This document shows, in pieces, positions 44,277 to 52,688 of a stretch of DNA of 64,000 nt. The stretch is from positions 62,001 to 126,000 of the forward strand of contig NZ_BCTY01000002.1 of the NCBI RefSeq assembly GCF_001591005.1. Direction: 5' to 3'. A program made the position numbers and the translations under genes. Position 1 is the first letter of the stretch, and each line of letters starts with the position of its first letter. Origin of the DNA: Sphingomonas sanguinis NBRC 13937. Its GTDB lineage: Bacteria > Pseudomonadota > Alphaproteobacteria > Sphingomonadales > Sphingomonadaceae. The notes beneath the pieces were generated by a model. That model saw only the letters and a program-made list of their open reading frames with translations. It did no database searches and had not been told where the DNA came from.

Positions 44277-45317
44277 ATGACCGTGACGAACAGCCGACGG
44301 CGCCCACGCGGCGTAACCATCATCGACGTGGCCAAGGAAGCCGGTGTCTCGCCGATGACTGTCTCGCGCGTCATCAACGGCGATCCTGGTGTCCGTGACG
44401 AGGTTCGCGCGCATGTCCGCGAAGTCATCACGCGCCTGAACTACACGCCCAATTTGATGGCGCGCAGCCTGGTCACGTCCAGCGAGACGCGGATCGGCGT
44501 CATCTATTCCAACCCCAGCGCCGCCTTCATGAGCGAGCTGCTGGTCGGCGTGTTCGAGGAAGCCTCGACCCGCGCGGCGCAGCTGTTCCTGCTGAAGGGC
44601 GAACAGGGACGGCCGCCGACGCGCGAGGCGATCCAGGGGCTGATCGACCAGCGTATCGCCGGACTGATCCTGGCGCCGCCGCTGGGCGAGTCGGCGTTCG
44701 TGCGCGACATCATTCGCGAGGCGGGGTTGCCGGTCGCGGTGGTCGGCGGCGTGGCCCCCGATGCGATCTGCGTATGGATCGACAATGACCGCGCCGCCTA
44801 TGACATGACCCGCCATCTGATCGGCCTGGGCCATCGCCGCATCGGCTTCGTCCACGGCAATCCCGACCAGTCGGCCAGCATCGCGCGCCTCGCGGGGTTT
44901 CGCCGCGCGGTCGCCGAGGAAGAAGGCCTCGAAACCCGGATCGTCCAGGGCGATTTCAGCTATGCCTCGGGCCTGAAGGCGGGCGAGGAACTGTTGGAAG
45001 CGGAGCGGCCGCCGACCGCCATCTTCGCCAGCAATGACGACATGGCCGCCGCGATCGTCTCGGTGGCGCATCGGCGGCATCTGGACGTGCCGGGCGACCT
45101 GACCGTGGTCGGCTTCGACGACAGCACCGTCGCGACGACGCTCTGGCCGCCGCTGACCACGATCCACCAGCCCGTCCGCGCCCTGGCGACCGAAGCGCTG
45201 CAAAGGCTGATCCAGGACATTCGGGGCGGAGTATCGGCGACAAACGGCCAGTCGCGTGTCACGGTGCTGGAACATCAATTGATCGAACGCGACTCCACCG
45301 CCCCGCCGCGCGCGTAA
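44277..45317 (+). CDS. LacI-family transcriptional repressor
   Basis: 346 residues. The HTH and hinge are textbook: VTIIDVAKEAGVSPMTVSRV then LNYTPNLMARSLVTS. The periplasmic-binding-like effector domain follows (TRIGVIYSNPSAAFM; GLGHRRIGFVHG; AIFASNDDMAAAIVSVA; TVVGFDDSTVATTLWPPLTTI). It is divergent from the MFS-GH43 operon and close to the GH43-TonB receptor operon, whose promoter carries a LacI-type palindrome at 49542. The effector is probably a xylo- or arabino-oligosaccharide (inference). Confidence 0.92.
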   Translation: MTVTNSRRRPRGVTIIDVAKEAGVSPMTVSRVINGDPGVRDEVRAHVREVITRLNYTPNLMARSLVTSSETRIGVIYSNPSAAFMSELLVGVFEEASTRAAQLFLLKGEQGRPPTREAIQGLIDQRIAGLILAPPLGESAFVRDIIREAGLPVAVVGGVAPDAICVWIDNDRAAYDMTRHLIGLGHRRIGFVHGNPDQSASIARLAGFRRAVAEEEGLETRIVQGDFSYASGLKAGEELLEAERPPTAIFASNDDMAAAIVSVAHRRHLDVPGDLTVVGFDDSTVATTLWPPLTTIHQPVRALATEALQRLIQDIRGGVSATNGQSRVTVLEHQLIERDSTAPPRA

Positions 45318-45321
45318 ATCC

Positions 45322-45500
45322 ATTCCTCCCCTGCAAGGGGAGGTGGCAGGGCGAAGCCCTGACGGAGGGGTATCGCCTTCTCGATAGCGAGTGGCAGGCC
45401 GGATTGCCCCCGGCAATCCTCGAACCCGCGGGGCGGGTTCGACCTGCCACTCCCCTCCACCATGCTGCGCATGGTCCCGCTCCCCTTGCAGGGGAGGAAT
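45322..45500. repeat. Palindromic intergenic element, copy 1 (about 179 bp)
   Basis: The ends are perfect inverted repeats of 21 bp (45322-45342 and 45480-45500). Internal hairpins are CAGGGC-GAA-GCCCTG near the left end and CCATGC-TGC-GCATGG near the right end. It fills the gap between the convergent lacI and GH43 genes. Related copies are at 49662 and 56557. No transposase is present, so it is MITE- or REP-like. Confidence 0.85.
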
Positions 45501-45524
45501 GAAAATGACGCCGAAACCCACCCT

Positions 45525-46520
45525 CTACCGCGCCGATGCCGTTACACCGGCCTGGGTCTGGACCACCGGCTTCATCGTCCCGTCGGGGTTATAATAAAGC
45601 CGCTCGACCGTCACCGCGCGACGTCCGATCGCGCCGCTCTGGTCGCCGATCGCCAGCGTCGCATTGTGCAGGAACAGATATGACTTGCCCTTGAAGTCGG
45701 CGATGCCGGGATGGATGGTGAAGCTGTACTTGCCCGATCCGGTCAGCAGCCCGCGATAGGTCCACGGCCCCTTCAGCGACGGCGCGGTGGCATAGGAGAC
45801 ATGCTCGTCCCGCTGCGTCGTCCGGTCGAGCGAGGCATAGGTCAGGTAATAGAGCTTGCCGCGCTTGTGCAGCCAGGGCCCTTCCTCGAAATGCGGCGGC
45901 GTGATTTCGGTGATCGGGCCGTCGATCTCGATCATGTTGGGTTTCAGCTTGGCGATATAGCATTGCCGGTTGCCCCACGCGATCCAGGTCGTGCCGTCGT
46001 CGTCGGTCAGCACGGTCGGATCGATATCCTCCCAGCTGTGCGTGCCCTTGGGCGTCATCTGGTTGGTGATCAGCGCCGATCCCTTGGCATCGACGAAGGG
46101 GCCGGTCGGCTTGTCCGAGACCGCGACCGCGATCGCCTTGCCCGGATGGGTGTCATCATGTTCGACCGCGGCATAGAACCAGTATTTGCCGTTCTTATAG
46201 ACCGCCTGGCTGGCCCAGGCGTCCTTCTTGGCCCATTTGAAGTCCTTCACATTCATGATGGGACCATGCGGCGTCCAGTGGCGCATATCGGTGGTCGAAT
46301 AGACCAGCCACTCCTTCATGTTGAACATCTCGTCGCGCTGCGCCTCGTCATGCCCGACATAGAGGTACAGCGTGTTGCCAACGACCAAGGGCGCGGGATC
46401 GGCGGTAAAGCGGTCGCGAATGATCGGGTTGGACCCCGGGACGCTACGCGGTGCATCGGTCGCGGCCGCCGTCCCCATCAGCACCGCCAGCAACAGCGGC
46501 ATCATCCTGCGCGCGTTCAT
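45525..46520 (-). CDS. Exported GH43 glycosidase (arabinosidase/xylosidase type)
   Basis: 331 residues from ATG 46520; six upstream codons are possible. The signal peptide is MNARRMMPLLLAVLMGTAAA. Single-domain five-bladed propeller: base Asp in RFTADPAPLV, modulating Asp in EDIDPTVLTDDDG and acid Glu in PHFEEGPWLHKRG. The length fits the short GH43 subfamilies acting on arabinoxylan or arabinan side chains. It lies 14 nt after the TonB receptor gene, in the same orientation, so it is probably periplasmic and works on what that receptor imports. Confidence 0.87.
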   Translation of the reverse strand: MNARRMMPLLLAVLMGTAAATDAPRSVPGSNPIIRDRFTADPAPLVVGNTLYLYVGHDEAQRDEMFNMKEWLVYSTTDMRHWTPHGPIMNVKDFKWAKKDAWASQAVYKNGKYWFYAAVEHDDTHPGKAIAVAVSDKPTGPFVDAKGSALITNQMTPKGTHSWEDIDPTVLTDDDGTTWIAWGNRQCYIAKLKPNMIEIDGPITEITPPHFEEGPWLHKRGKLYYLTYASLDRTTQRDEHVSYATAPSLKGPWTYRGLLTGSGKYSFTIHPGIADFKGKSYLFLHNATLAIGDQSGAIGRRAVTVERLYYNPDGTMKPVVQTQAGVTASAR

Positions 46521-46534
46521 CCTGTCATCCCCTC

Positions 46535-49510
46535 TCAAAAGCTGAACCGCACGCCCGCCCGGAACACCCGTCCGAGCACGTCGTACAGCGCCGGGTTGAC
46601 GAAATAGGGCGACCGCGCCGGATCGCGATTAAATACGTTATCGACCTTGAAATAAGCGGTGACCGCCTTGGTCACATTATAGGTGCCGCCGATGTCGAAA
46701 TAGAAGGCGCCGGGGATGAAGTTGTCGTCGATCGTCGGCCGATTGGCGGTCGAGGCGGGGCAGCCGGTCGTGCACTGGACATATTGGTTGCCCAGCTTGC
46801 CATCGCTGAACCAGCGCTCCTGCAATAGCAGCGACCAGTCGTCGGTGGCATAGGTCTGCACCGCCAGCCACTTCCACTTCGGCGTGTTGCCGATGTTCAC
46901 GCCCGCCGTGTCGTTCGGGATCGTATTGGGCAGACCGGTGTCGGTGATGAAGCGCCGGATATTGGTCGCCAGCGCGCGTAGCGTCAGATTGCCCGGCAGG
47001 CCAAGCGGATTGCGCCAGCGATAGCTCGCCTCGATATCGAAGCCGTCGGTCAGGATCGACGCCAGGTTGAACGACTGAACGTTGATGAAGTTGGGGCCAT
47101 TCGGGTTATTCAGGTTGAACACACCGCAGGTCTCGGGCGCGATGTTCAGATAGCACAGGTTGACGATGTCCTGCGCGCCCAGGCTGGAGATCACGTCGGT
47201 GATCTTGATCTTGTAATAGTCCACCGACAGGCTGAGGCCCGGGATCGCCTGCGAGTTGGAGAAGGCGATGCCCAGCGTGGTGTTGCGCGCGATCTCGGGC
47301 GTCAGGTTGACGTTGCCGATGGTGTTCTGAAGCGCCAGCACATTGACGTTGCGGAAGGGATCGAAAAAGCCCGGCAGCGTCGTGGTGACGGGCGCGGCGA
47401 ACAGTTCCGACAGGTTGGGCGCGCGGACATCGCGCGAGGTCACGCCGCGAATACGCAGGCCATCGACCGGCAGGTCCCAGGTGCCGCCGATCTTCCACGC
47501 CCAGACGGTGCCCGAGGTGCTGTAGTCGGTGACACGCACCGCGCCGTTGATATTGGCACGGCCGCCGGCGTCCGAGTTGATGACCGGCAGGTTCGCCTCG
47601 ACGAAGGCCTCCTTCACGCTATAGGCGCCGCTGCCGTTCTTGTAATTGCCCGCATACCAGTTGTTGCCGTCCGCCAGCAGCGCCGGGTCGGCCGGGTAGT
47701 TCGCATTGGCCGGGCTGTTGGCGAAGCCCGCGCCGTAAGGATCGGCGCGCACGCGGTAGAATTCGTGGCGGAACTCGCCGCCGAATGCGACCGATACCGG
47801 CCCCGCCCAGGACGAGAAGGGCGACCCCGAGAAGTTCAGGCTGATGACGTCCTGCGTCTGGCGGGTCCGCTGATATGGGCCATATTGCGGCATGATATAG
47901 CTGATCGCTGCGGCCGACGGATTGCCGCCGAAGATGTTGAGCGGCTGACACCCGTTAGTGCGCGCGGTGGCGTCGGCGCAGACGATCGCGCCGTTCAGCG
48001 TCGTCGCGTTGATCGCCTGGTTGAAGCGGCGGGACAGCATGATGTTGCTGACATCGACATCCGTATAGTTGGTGCCGTGTTCGAAATACATGTCGTAGGA
48101 CCAGTCGGACCCGGCGACGCTCTCCCGCCCCTTGGCGCCCGCGACGAAGCGGAACTGGCGGCGATCGGTATAAACCTGGGTGTTGCCCAGTGCCGCATTG
48201 CTAGTGCCGTACTGGAAATTGGTGATCCCCGCCGTGGCGCACTGCGCCTTGACCAGCGCGGGGACATAGGGGTTGGCGCACTGGATGGTCAGGTTCGGTC
48301 GGTTCTGCCCACCGACCGGCTGGTTGTTGGTCTTCACCTGGCCGATGTTGATCGTGCCATAGATTTCGCCATTGGGCGCGAAGTCATAGCCGATGCGGCC
48401 ATAGCTGTTGACGCGCTGGATCTTCGACTGGAGCGAGCGCCCGGCATCGACATTGCCCGACAGGTCGCCGCCCTGGCAGAAGCCCGGCAGACAGCCCCGG
48501 ACATTGCCCGCCGCGTCGCGCGCGGGCACGCCGTTCGAGCCATATTGGAACTGGAACGGATTGCCCGACTGATCGAAGGCGATGCCCTGAAGCGGCCCGG
48601 CGGTGATCAGGCCGTATTTGGTGTAATTGTAGGACTGGGCGTAGTCACGGAACAGATATTGCGGCGACCCGTCGTTCAGAACGTTGCGGTTGATCAGCGT
48701 CGACTGGCGGAACCAGTCGCGGCCATTCGCCAGACCGATGCCGAAATCGCCGCCGCCGACGCCGTCCTCATGCGCATATTCGGTGCTGGCGATCACATGC
48801 AGGCTGTCATTGAGCAGGCTGGTGCCGCCCGCCAGTTGGACCAGCACCTGCTGATCGTCGCCATAGGTGGTTACGCCGCCCTGGATATTGCCCTTGATCC
48901 CCTTGAACCGGGTGTCGGTGATGAAGTTGACCACACCGCCGACCGCATCCGAGCCATAGGAGGCCGAAGCGCCGCCATTGACCACATCGACCCGCTTGAT
49001 CAGCAGCTGCGGGAACAGGCTGATATCAGGCACGCCGGTCACGTTCGCGCCGACGACGCGCTGGCCGTCGAGCAGGGTCAGCGTGCGGATCGCGCCGACG
49101 CCACGCAGCGAGAAGGAGCTGAGGCCCTGCTGACCGCTCGAGGTGCTGAAGGTGTTCGTCGCGGTGCCGGTCGAGCCCTGAAGCGAGGGAAGCTGGGCGA
49201 CTGTGGTGAAGACGTTGGGCTGTGCGTTGGCGGCGATCTGTTCCTCACCGATCACCGTGGTCGGGGTCGGTGCGGTAAAGCCGCCGGTGGTGATGCGCGA
49301 GCCGGTCACGATGATGTCGCGCGCCGCGCCTTCGTCGAGCTGATCGGTCTGGAGTGCGGGGGCCGGATCGGACGGAGCATCCTGCGCTACCTGGTTCGGC
49401 GTGACCTGTGCCCAGGCCGGTGCGGCCATCATTCCGCCCGCCAGAACCATCAGGCTGGCCGCGCCCAAGGCGTGACGGCGCAGCCGCCGGGTGTGCGTTC
49501 CCGTCTTCAT
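46535..49510 (-). CDS. Large TonB-dependent receptor of the xylan-type locus
   Basis: 991 residues from ATG 49510 (another ATG at 49513); GGATGAGG lies just upstream. The signal peptide (THTRRLRRHALGAASLMVLA, ending AWAQ) precedes a TonB-box-like RDIIVTGSRI. The plug has VAQLPSLQGSTGTATN, GLSSFSLRGVGAIRTLTLLDGQRV and VVNGGASASYGSDAVGGVVN. The barrel ends VFRAGVRFSF. The length and plug motifs match the IroN/BtuB-like class expanded in Sphingomonas and Caulobacter for oligosaccharide uptake. Transcription probably starts near the palindrome at 49542. Confidence 0.92.
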   Translation of the reverse strand: MKTGTHTRRLRRHALGAASLMVLAGGMMAAPAWAQVTPNQVAQDAPSDPAPALQTDQLDEGAARDIIVTGSRITTGGFTAPTPTTVIGEEQIAANAQPNVFTTVAQLPSLQGSTGTATNTFSTSSGQQGLSSFSLRGVGAIRTLTLLDGQRVVGANVTGVPDISLFPQLLIKRVDVVNGGASASYGSDAVGGVVNFITDTRFKGIKGNIQGGVTTYGDDQQVLVQLAGGTSLLNDSLHVIASTEYAHEDGVGGGDFGIGLANGRDWFRQSTLINRNVLNDGSPQYLFRDYAQSYNYTKYGLITAGPLQGIAFDQSGNPFQFQYGSNGVPARDAAGNVRGCLPGFCQGGDLSGNVDAGRSLQSKIQRVNSYGRIGYDFAPNGEIYGTINIGQVKTNNQPVGGQNRPNLTIQCANPYVPALVKAQCATAGITNFQYGTSNAALGNTQVYTDRRQFRFVAGAKGRESVAGSDWSYDMYFEHGTNYTDVDVSNIMLSRRFNQAINATTLNGAIVCADATARTNGCQPLNIFGGNPSAAAISYIMPQYGPYQRTRQTQDVISLNFSGSPFSSWAGPVSVAFGGEFRHEFYRVRADPYGAGFANSPANANYPADPALLADGNNWYAGNYKNGSGAYSVKEAFVEANLPVINSDAGGRANINGAVRVTDYSTSGTVWAWKIGGTWDLPVDGLRIRGVTSRDVRAPNLSELFAAPVTTTLPGFFDPFRNVNVLALQNTIGNVNLTPEIARNTTLGIAFSNSQAIPGLSLSVDYYKIKITDVISSLGAQDIVNLCYLNIAPETCGVFNLNNPNGPNFINVQSFNLASILTDGFDIEASYRWRNPLGLPGNLTLRALATNIRRFITDTGLPNTIPNDTAGVNIGNTPKWKWLAVQTYATDDWSLLLQERWFSDGKLGNQYVQCTTGCPASTANRPTIDDNFIPGAFYFDIGGTYNVTKAVTAYFKVDNVFNRDPARSPYFVNPALYDVLGRVFRAGVRFSF

Positions 49511-49541
49511 CATGATCCTCATCCCTTTTGATTCTGTTTTT

Positions 49542-49557
49542 CTGGTAACGTTACCAG
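49542..49557. promoter_or_regulatory. LacI-type operator upstream of TonB receptor/GH43
   Basis: CTGGTAACGTTACCAG is a perfect 16-bp palindrome with the central CG characteristic of LacI/GalR operators. It is about 30 nt before the receptor start. The LacI protein at 44277 is the obvious candidate. Confidence 0.7.
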
Positions 49558-49661
49558 CATTCATCCCGCGTTTTTTCCGGCATGTCAATGTTGCAAAATG
49601 ACACGTACGTTAGGCGGGCGGGTTTGAAAGGATGAGCGACTGTCTCGCGCAAAGCGCGTGA

Positions 49662-49785
49662 TCCTCCCCGGCACGGGGCGGGGGACCAGCGAATCTGGTG
49701 GAGGGGGCGTCCCCCAAACGATGACCTTTGAGGAAGTCCCCCTCCGTCAGCGCTGTGCGCTGCCACCTCCCCGTACCGGGGAGGA
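49662..49785. repeat. Palindromic intergenic element, copy 2 (about 124 bp, opposite orientation)
   Basis: The ends are inverted repeats with one mismatch (TCCTCCCCGGCACGGGG against TCCTCCCCGGTACGGGG). Read on the minus strand, the internal stem is CAGCGC-ACA-GCGCTG, different in sequence from copy 1 but still complementary. It lies between the zur-like gene and the TonB receptor. Confidence 0.8.
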
Positions 49786-49796
49786 GTTTTGAAGGC

Positions 49797-50264
49797 TCAG
49801 CCCTTGGAACAGTCCGCGCAGCGACCGCGCACCTCGATAACGGGCCGCTCCGGGCGAAACCCTGCGCCGACGGCGGCATCGCGGACCGCGCCGGTCAGGC
49901 GATCATCGTCGATATGCGTGATCTGCCCGCATGTATCGCAGACCAGGAAGATGCAGTCGTGCAGGCAGTCGGGATGCGCGTTGGCGACATAGGCATTGGC
50001 GCTCTCCACCCGGCGGGCCAGATTGGCCCCGACGAAAAGGTCGAGGATGCGATAGACGCTGTTCGCCGCCACGCGCCGCCCCTGCGACTGCGACATGACA
50101 TCGGCGATGTCATAGGCCGAGGCGGGCTTGTCGAATCCGGCCAGCGCCTCGAACACGCTCGCGCGCATCGCCGTCCACTGCTCCCCGGCGCGTTCCAGCG
50201 TAGCCTTGGCCGCAACGGAGAGGTCGGCCCCCTGGGGCTCCTGATGGGTGTGAGCATGCGCCAT
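49797..50264 (-). CDS. zur: Fur-family regulator, Zur-like
   Basis: 155 residues. A winged HTH (ASAYDIADVMSQ; RRVAANSVYRILDLF) is followed by a dimerisation domain with two structural CxxC pairs, Cys109/Cys112 and Cys149/Cys152. His and Asp ligands sit in AHPDCLHDCIF and HIDDD. The absence of the Fur HHDH motif and the NSVYR helix favour zinc over iron. No zinc-uptake operon is beside it. Zur represses high-affinity zinc transport when zinc is replete. Confidence 0.82.
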   Translation of the reverse strand: MAHAHTHQEPQGADLSVAAKATLERAGEQWTAMRASVFEALAGFDKPASAYDIADVMSQSQGRRVAANSVYRILDLFVGANLARRVESANAYVANAHPDCLHDCIFLVCDTCGQITHIDDDRLTGAVRDAAVGAGFRPERPVIEVRGRCADCSKG

Positions 50265-50362
50265 GGAGGGGATTTAGGCGGTGCCGCCCCGGCGGGCAAG
50301 GTCCCGGCGGCGGGGCATTCGGTCCACTATCGCACGCGGATGCGAAACCCTATGAGAGCATC

Positions 50363-51400
50363 ATGCTGCAACCGAGCCCTGCCTTCATGATTACCGCCCG
50401 CCCCCGCAGCCTCGCCCGCTGGCTCTTTGCGGTCGCCGGACTGATCGTCGCCATGGTCGTGGTCGGCGGGATCACGCGCCTGACCAATAGCGGTCTGTCG
50501 ATCACCGAGTGGAAACCGATCACCGGCATCGTGCCGCCGCTGACCGACGCGCAGTGGCAGGCCGAGTTCGCCAATTACAAGCGTATCCCCGAATATTGGA
50601 CCTTCAACCGCGACATGACGCTGGCCGGGTTCAAGGCGATCTTCTTCTGGGAATATCTGCACCGGGTGCTGGGCCGGGTCATCGGCATGGCCTTCGCCCT
50701 GCCCCTGATCTGGTTCTGGGCGAGGAAAGCCATTCCGGTCGGCTATAAGCCGCGGCTCGTCGCGCTGCTGGCGCTGGGCGGGCTGCAGGGCGCAATCGGC
50801 TGGTGGATGGTCGCCTCGGGTCTGGTCGAGCGGACCGACGTCAGCCATATCCGGCTGACGGTCCACCTGCTGACTGCATTGTTCATCCTGGCGGGCATCG
50901 TGTGGACCGCGCTCGACCTGATGGCGCTGCATCGCAACCGGCTGGCGGCCCCTGCCCGGCTGACACTGCTGGGCGCAGGCGCGGTGCTGACGCTGTTCGT
51001 CCAGCTGATGTTCGGCGCGCTGACCGCCGGGCTGGATGCGGGCTATGCCTTTTCCAGCTGGCCGCTGATGGGCGACGCGTGGTTCCCGGCAGGCACGCCG
51101 ATGATGTCGCCCGCCATCGCCAATGTCTTCGACAATCCGGTGGTGGTGCAGTTCATCCATCGCTGGTTCGCCTTGGCGGCGGCGGGGATGCTCGTCTGGA
51201 TGGCGGCGCGGGCGATCCGGGGCGGCGCATTGCGGGCTGGCTGGCTGGTCATCGTGCTGGTCGCGGTCCAGATCGGCCTGGGCATCGCCACGCTTTTGTC
51301 GGGTGTGCAGATCGATATCGCGGTCGCGCATCAGGCCAATGCCGCGCTCCTCCTAATCGCCGCGACCGCCGCCGCACACCGACTGGGACGCGCCGGCTAA
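50363..51400 (+). CDS. ctaA: Heme A synthase (COX15/CtaA, type 2)
   Basis: 345 residues, eight membrane helices in two four-helix bundles. Heme-ligating His are in EYLHRVLGR, SHIRLTVHLL, FIHRWFAL and VAHQANAAL. The N-terminal GGITRLTNSGLSITEWKPITG is the COX15 signature. It oxidises the C8 methyl of heme O to make heme A for cytochrome aa3. The start ATG at 50363 may be replaced by the ATG at 50387. It is 140 nt before rplM, an order often seen in sphingomonads. Confidence 0.93.
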   Translation: MLQPSPAFMITARPRSLARWLFAVAGLIVAMVVVGGITRLTNSGLSITEWKPITGIVPPLTDAQWQAEFANYKRIPEYWTFNRDMTLAGFKAIFFWEYLHRVLGRVIGMAFALPLIWFWARKAIPVGYKPRLVALLALGGLQGAIGWWMVASGLVERTDVSHIRLTVHLLTALFILAGIVWTALDLMALHRNRLAAPARLTLLGAGAVLTLFVQLMFGALTAGLDAGYAFSSWPLMGDAWFPAGTPMMSPAIANVFDNPVVVQFIHRWFALAAAGMLVWMAARAIRGGALRAGWLVIVLVAVQIGLGIATLLSGVQIDIAVAHQANAALLLIAATAAAHRLGRAG

Positions 51401-51408
51401 AACCATAA

Positions 51409-51422
51409 GGTATTATAATACC
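51409..51422. promoter_or_regulatory. Perfect palindrome GGTATTATAATACC before rplM
   Basis: A 14-bp perfect dyad, AT-rich in a GC-rich region, between ctaA and rplM. No T-tract follows, so it is not a clear terminator. It precedes the TTGACA element of the rplM promoter and could be an upstream activator or repressor site. Confidence 0.35.
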
Positions 51423-51444
51423 CGTCAGCAAAGCCCCACTTTGC

Positions 51445-51473
51445 TTGACATTTCGGGGGTGCTCCAGCATTGG
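51445..51473 (+). promoter_or_regulatory. Probable promoter of rplM-rpsI
   Basis: A perfect -35 TTGACA (51445-51450) with a weak CATTGG/ATTGGA -10 at 17-18 bp. Its position, about 70 nt before the rplM start, suits a separate ribosomal-protein promoter. The weak -10 lowers certainty. Confidence 0.45.
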
Positions 51474-51540
51474 ACCCTCGTTCGCGCCGTCCGGATTTAC
51501 GGGCGGCGTGTTGCATTTCAAACCGAAAGGTCTCACGCCC

Positions 51541-52020
51541 ATGAAGGCGCTCATGAAGACCACCAAGGCGGCCAAGCCGCACGAGGTGGAGAAGAAGTGG
51601 CATATCGTCGACGCCGATGGTCTGGTTGTCGGCCGTGCCGCCACCATCATCGCGAACATCCTGCGCGGCAAGCACAAGACGTCGTTCACCCCGCACGTCG
51701 ATTGCGGTGACAATGTCATCGTCATCAACGCGGACAAGGTGCGCTTCACCGGCAACAAGCTGGGTCAGAAGGTGTACTACAAGCACACCGGTTATGCCGG
51801 TGGTATCAAGGGCATCACCGCCGCCAAGGTCCTGGAAGGCCGCTTCCCCGAGCGCGTCCTGGAAAAGGCCGTCGAGCGCATGATCCCGCGTGGCCCGCTG
51901 GGCCGTCAGCAGATGCGCAACCTGCGTATCTTCGCCGGCACCGAGCATCCGCACGCCGCTCAGAACCCCGAAGTCCTCGACATCGCGTCGATGAACCGCA
52001 AGAACAAGGTGGGCGCATAA
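51541..52020 (+). CDS. rplM: 50S ribosomal protein L13
   Basis: 159 residues starting [27 protein letters not shown], the usual alphaproteobacterial N-terminus; open frame upstream is leader sequence. Conserved blocks [34 protein letters not shown] and [23 protein letters not shown] are present. It binds 23S rRNA early in large-subunit assembly. It is coupled to rpsI, whose ATG shares the last base of the rplM stop. Confidence 0.97.
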   Translation: MKALMKTTKAAKPHEVEKKWHIVDADGLVVGRAATIIANILRGKHKTSFTPHVDCGDNVIVINADKVRFTGNKLGQKVYYKHTGYAGGIKGITAAKVLEGRFPERVLEKAVERMIPRGPLGRQQMRNLRIFAGTEHPHAAQNPEVLDIASMNRKNKVGA

Positions 52021-52562
52021 TGTCCGATAACCGCCAGTCGCTCGCCGATCTCGGCGCCACCCTGAACCAGCAGGCCGCTGCCGCTCCGGCGCAGACCGCC
52101 GCTGCCGGTGAAGCGCCCGCCGCTCCCGCCGAGCGCGTCAGCACCACCCCGCTGCGTCAGCAGGAACTGGACAAGTTCGGCCGCGCCTATGCGACCGGCC
52201 GTCGTAAGGACGCCGTCGCTCGCGTCTGGCTGAAGCCGGGTTCGGGCAAGATCACGATCAACGGTCGTGACCAGGAAGTGTATTTCGCACGTCCGACGCT
52301 GCGTCTCGTCATCAACCAGGTGTTCGGCATCACCGAGCGCGAAGGTCAGTATGACGTGATCTGCACCGTCAAGGGCGGCGGTCTGTCGGGCCAGGCCGGT
52401 GCGGTCAAGCACGGCATCAGCCAGGCGCTGACCAAGTTCGAGCCGGTTCTGCGCGCTCCGGTCAAGGCCGCTGGCTTCCTGACCCGCGACAGCCGTACCG
52501 TCGAGCGTAAGAAGTATGGCCGCGCCAAGGCGCGTCGCAGCTTCCAGTTCTCGAAGCGCTAA
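52020..52562 (+). CDS. rpsI: 30S ribosomal protein S9
   Basis: 180 residues. An Ala/Gln-rich N-terminal extension of about 50 residues, common in sphingomonads, precedes the S9 fold ([26 protein letters not shown]). The C-terminal tail ends RRSFQFSKR; the terminal Lys-Arg reaches the P-site tRNA. It is second in the rplM-rpsI operon and is followed by two hairpins. Confidence 0.97.
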   Translation: MSDNRQSLADLGATLNQQAAAAPAQTAAAGEAPAAPAERVSTTPLRQQELDKFGRAYATGRRKDAVARVWLKPGSGKITINGRDQEVYFARPTLRLVINQVFGITEREGQYDVICTVKGGGLSGQAGAVKHGISQALTKFEPVLRAPVKAAGFLTRDSRTVERKKYGRAKARRSFQFSKR

Positions 52563-52572
52563 TCGCGGGCAT

Positions 52573-52598
52573 CCTCGGATTGCGCAAGCAATCCGAGG
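52573..52598 (+). other. Perfect 11-bp hairpin after rpsI with GCAA tetraloop
   Basis: CCTCGGATTGC and GCAATCCGAGG pair perfectly around GCAA, a stable GNRA tetraloop. There is no T-tract, so it likely protects the rpsI mRNA 3' end or aids termination at the next hairpin. Confidence 0.6.
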
Positions 52599-52618
52599 AC
52601 TCGCTGCGAAGCACGAAG

Positions 52619-52646
52619 GAGCGGTCCGGCAACGGGCCGCTCTTTT
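52619..52646 (+). terminator. Intrinsic terminator of rplM-rpsI
   Basis: GAGCGGTCC (52619-52627) pairs with GGGCCGCTC (52634-52642), with one G-T pair, and is followed by TTTT. Classical form and position. Confidence 0.8.
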
Positions 52647-52688
52647 CGTTTGGGGCATGCCACGCCCTACCACCGGATGAACGCACCC

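Noticed and set aside
45322-45500. Insertion sequence
   Set aside because: Terminal inverted repeats are present but there is no transposase frame; only about 179 bp, so it is listed as a palindromic repeat.
47765-49531. 588-residue plus-strand frame opposite the large TonB receptor
   Set aside because: Shadow frame with Asp/Arg/Ala-rich composition and no domain.
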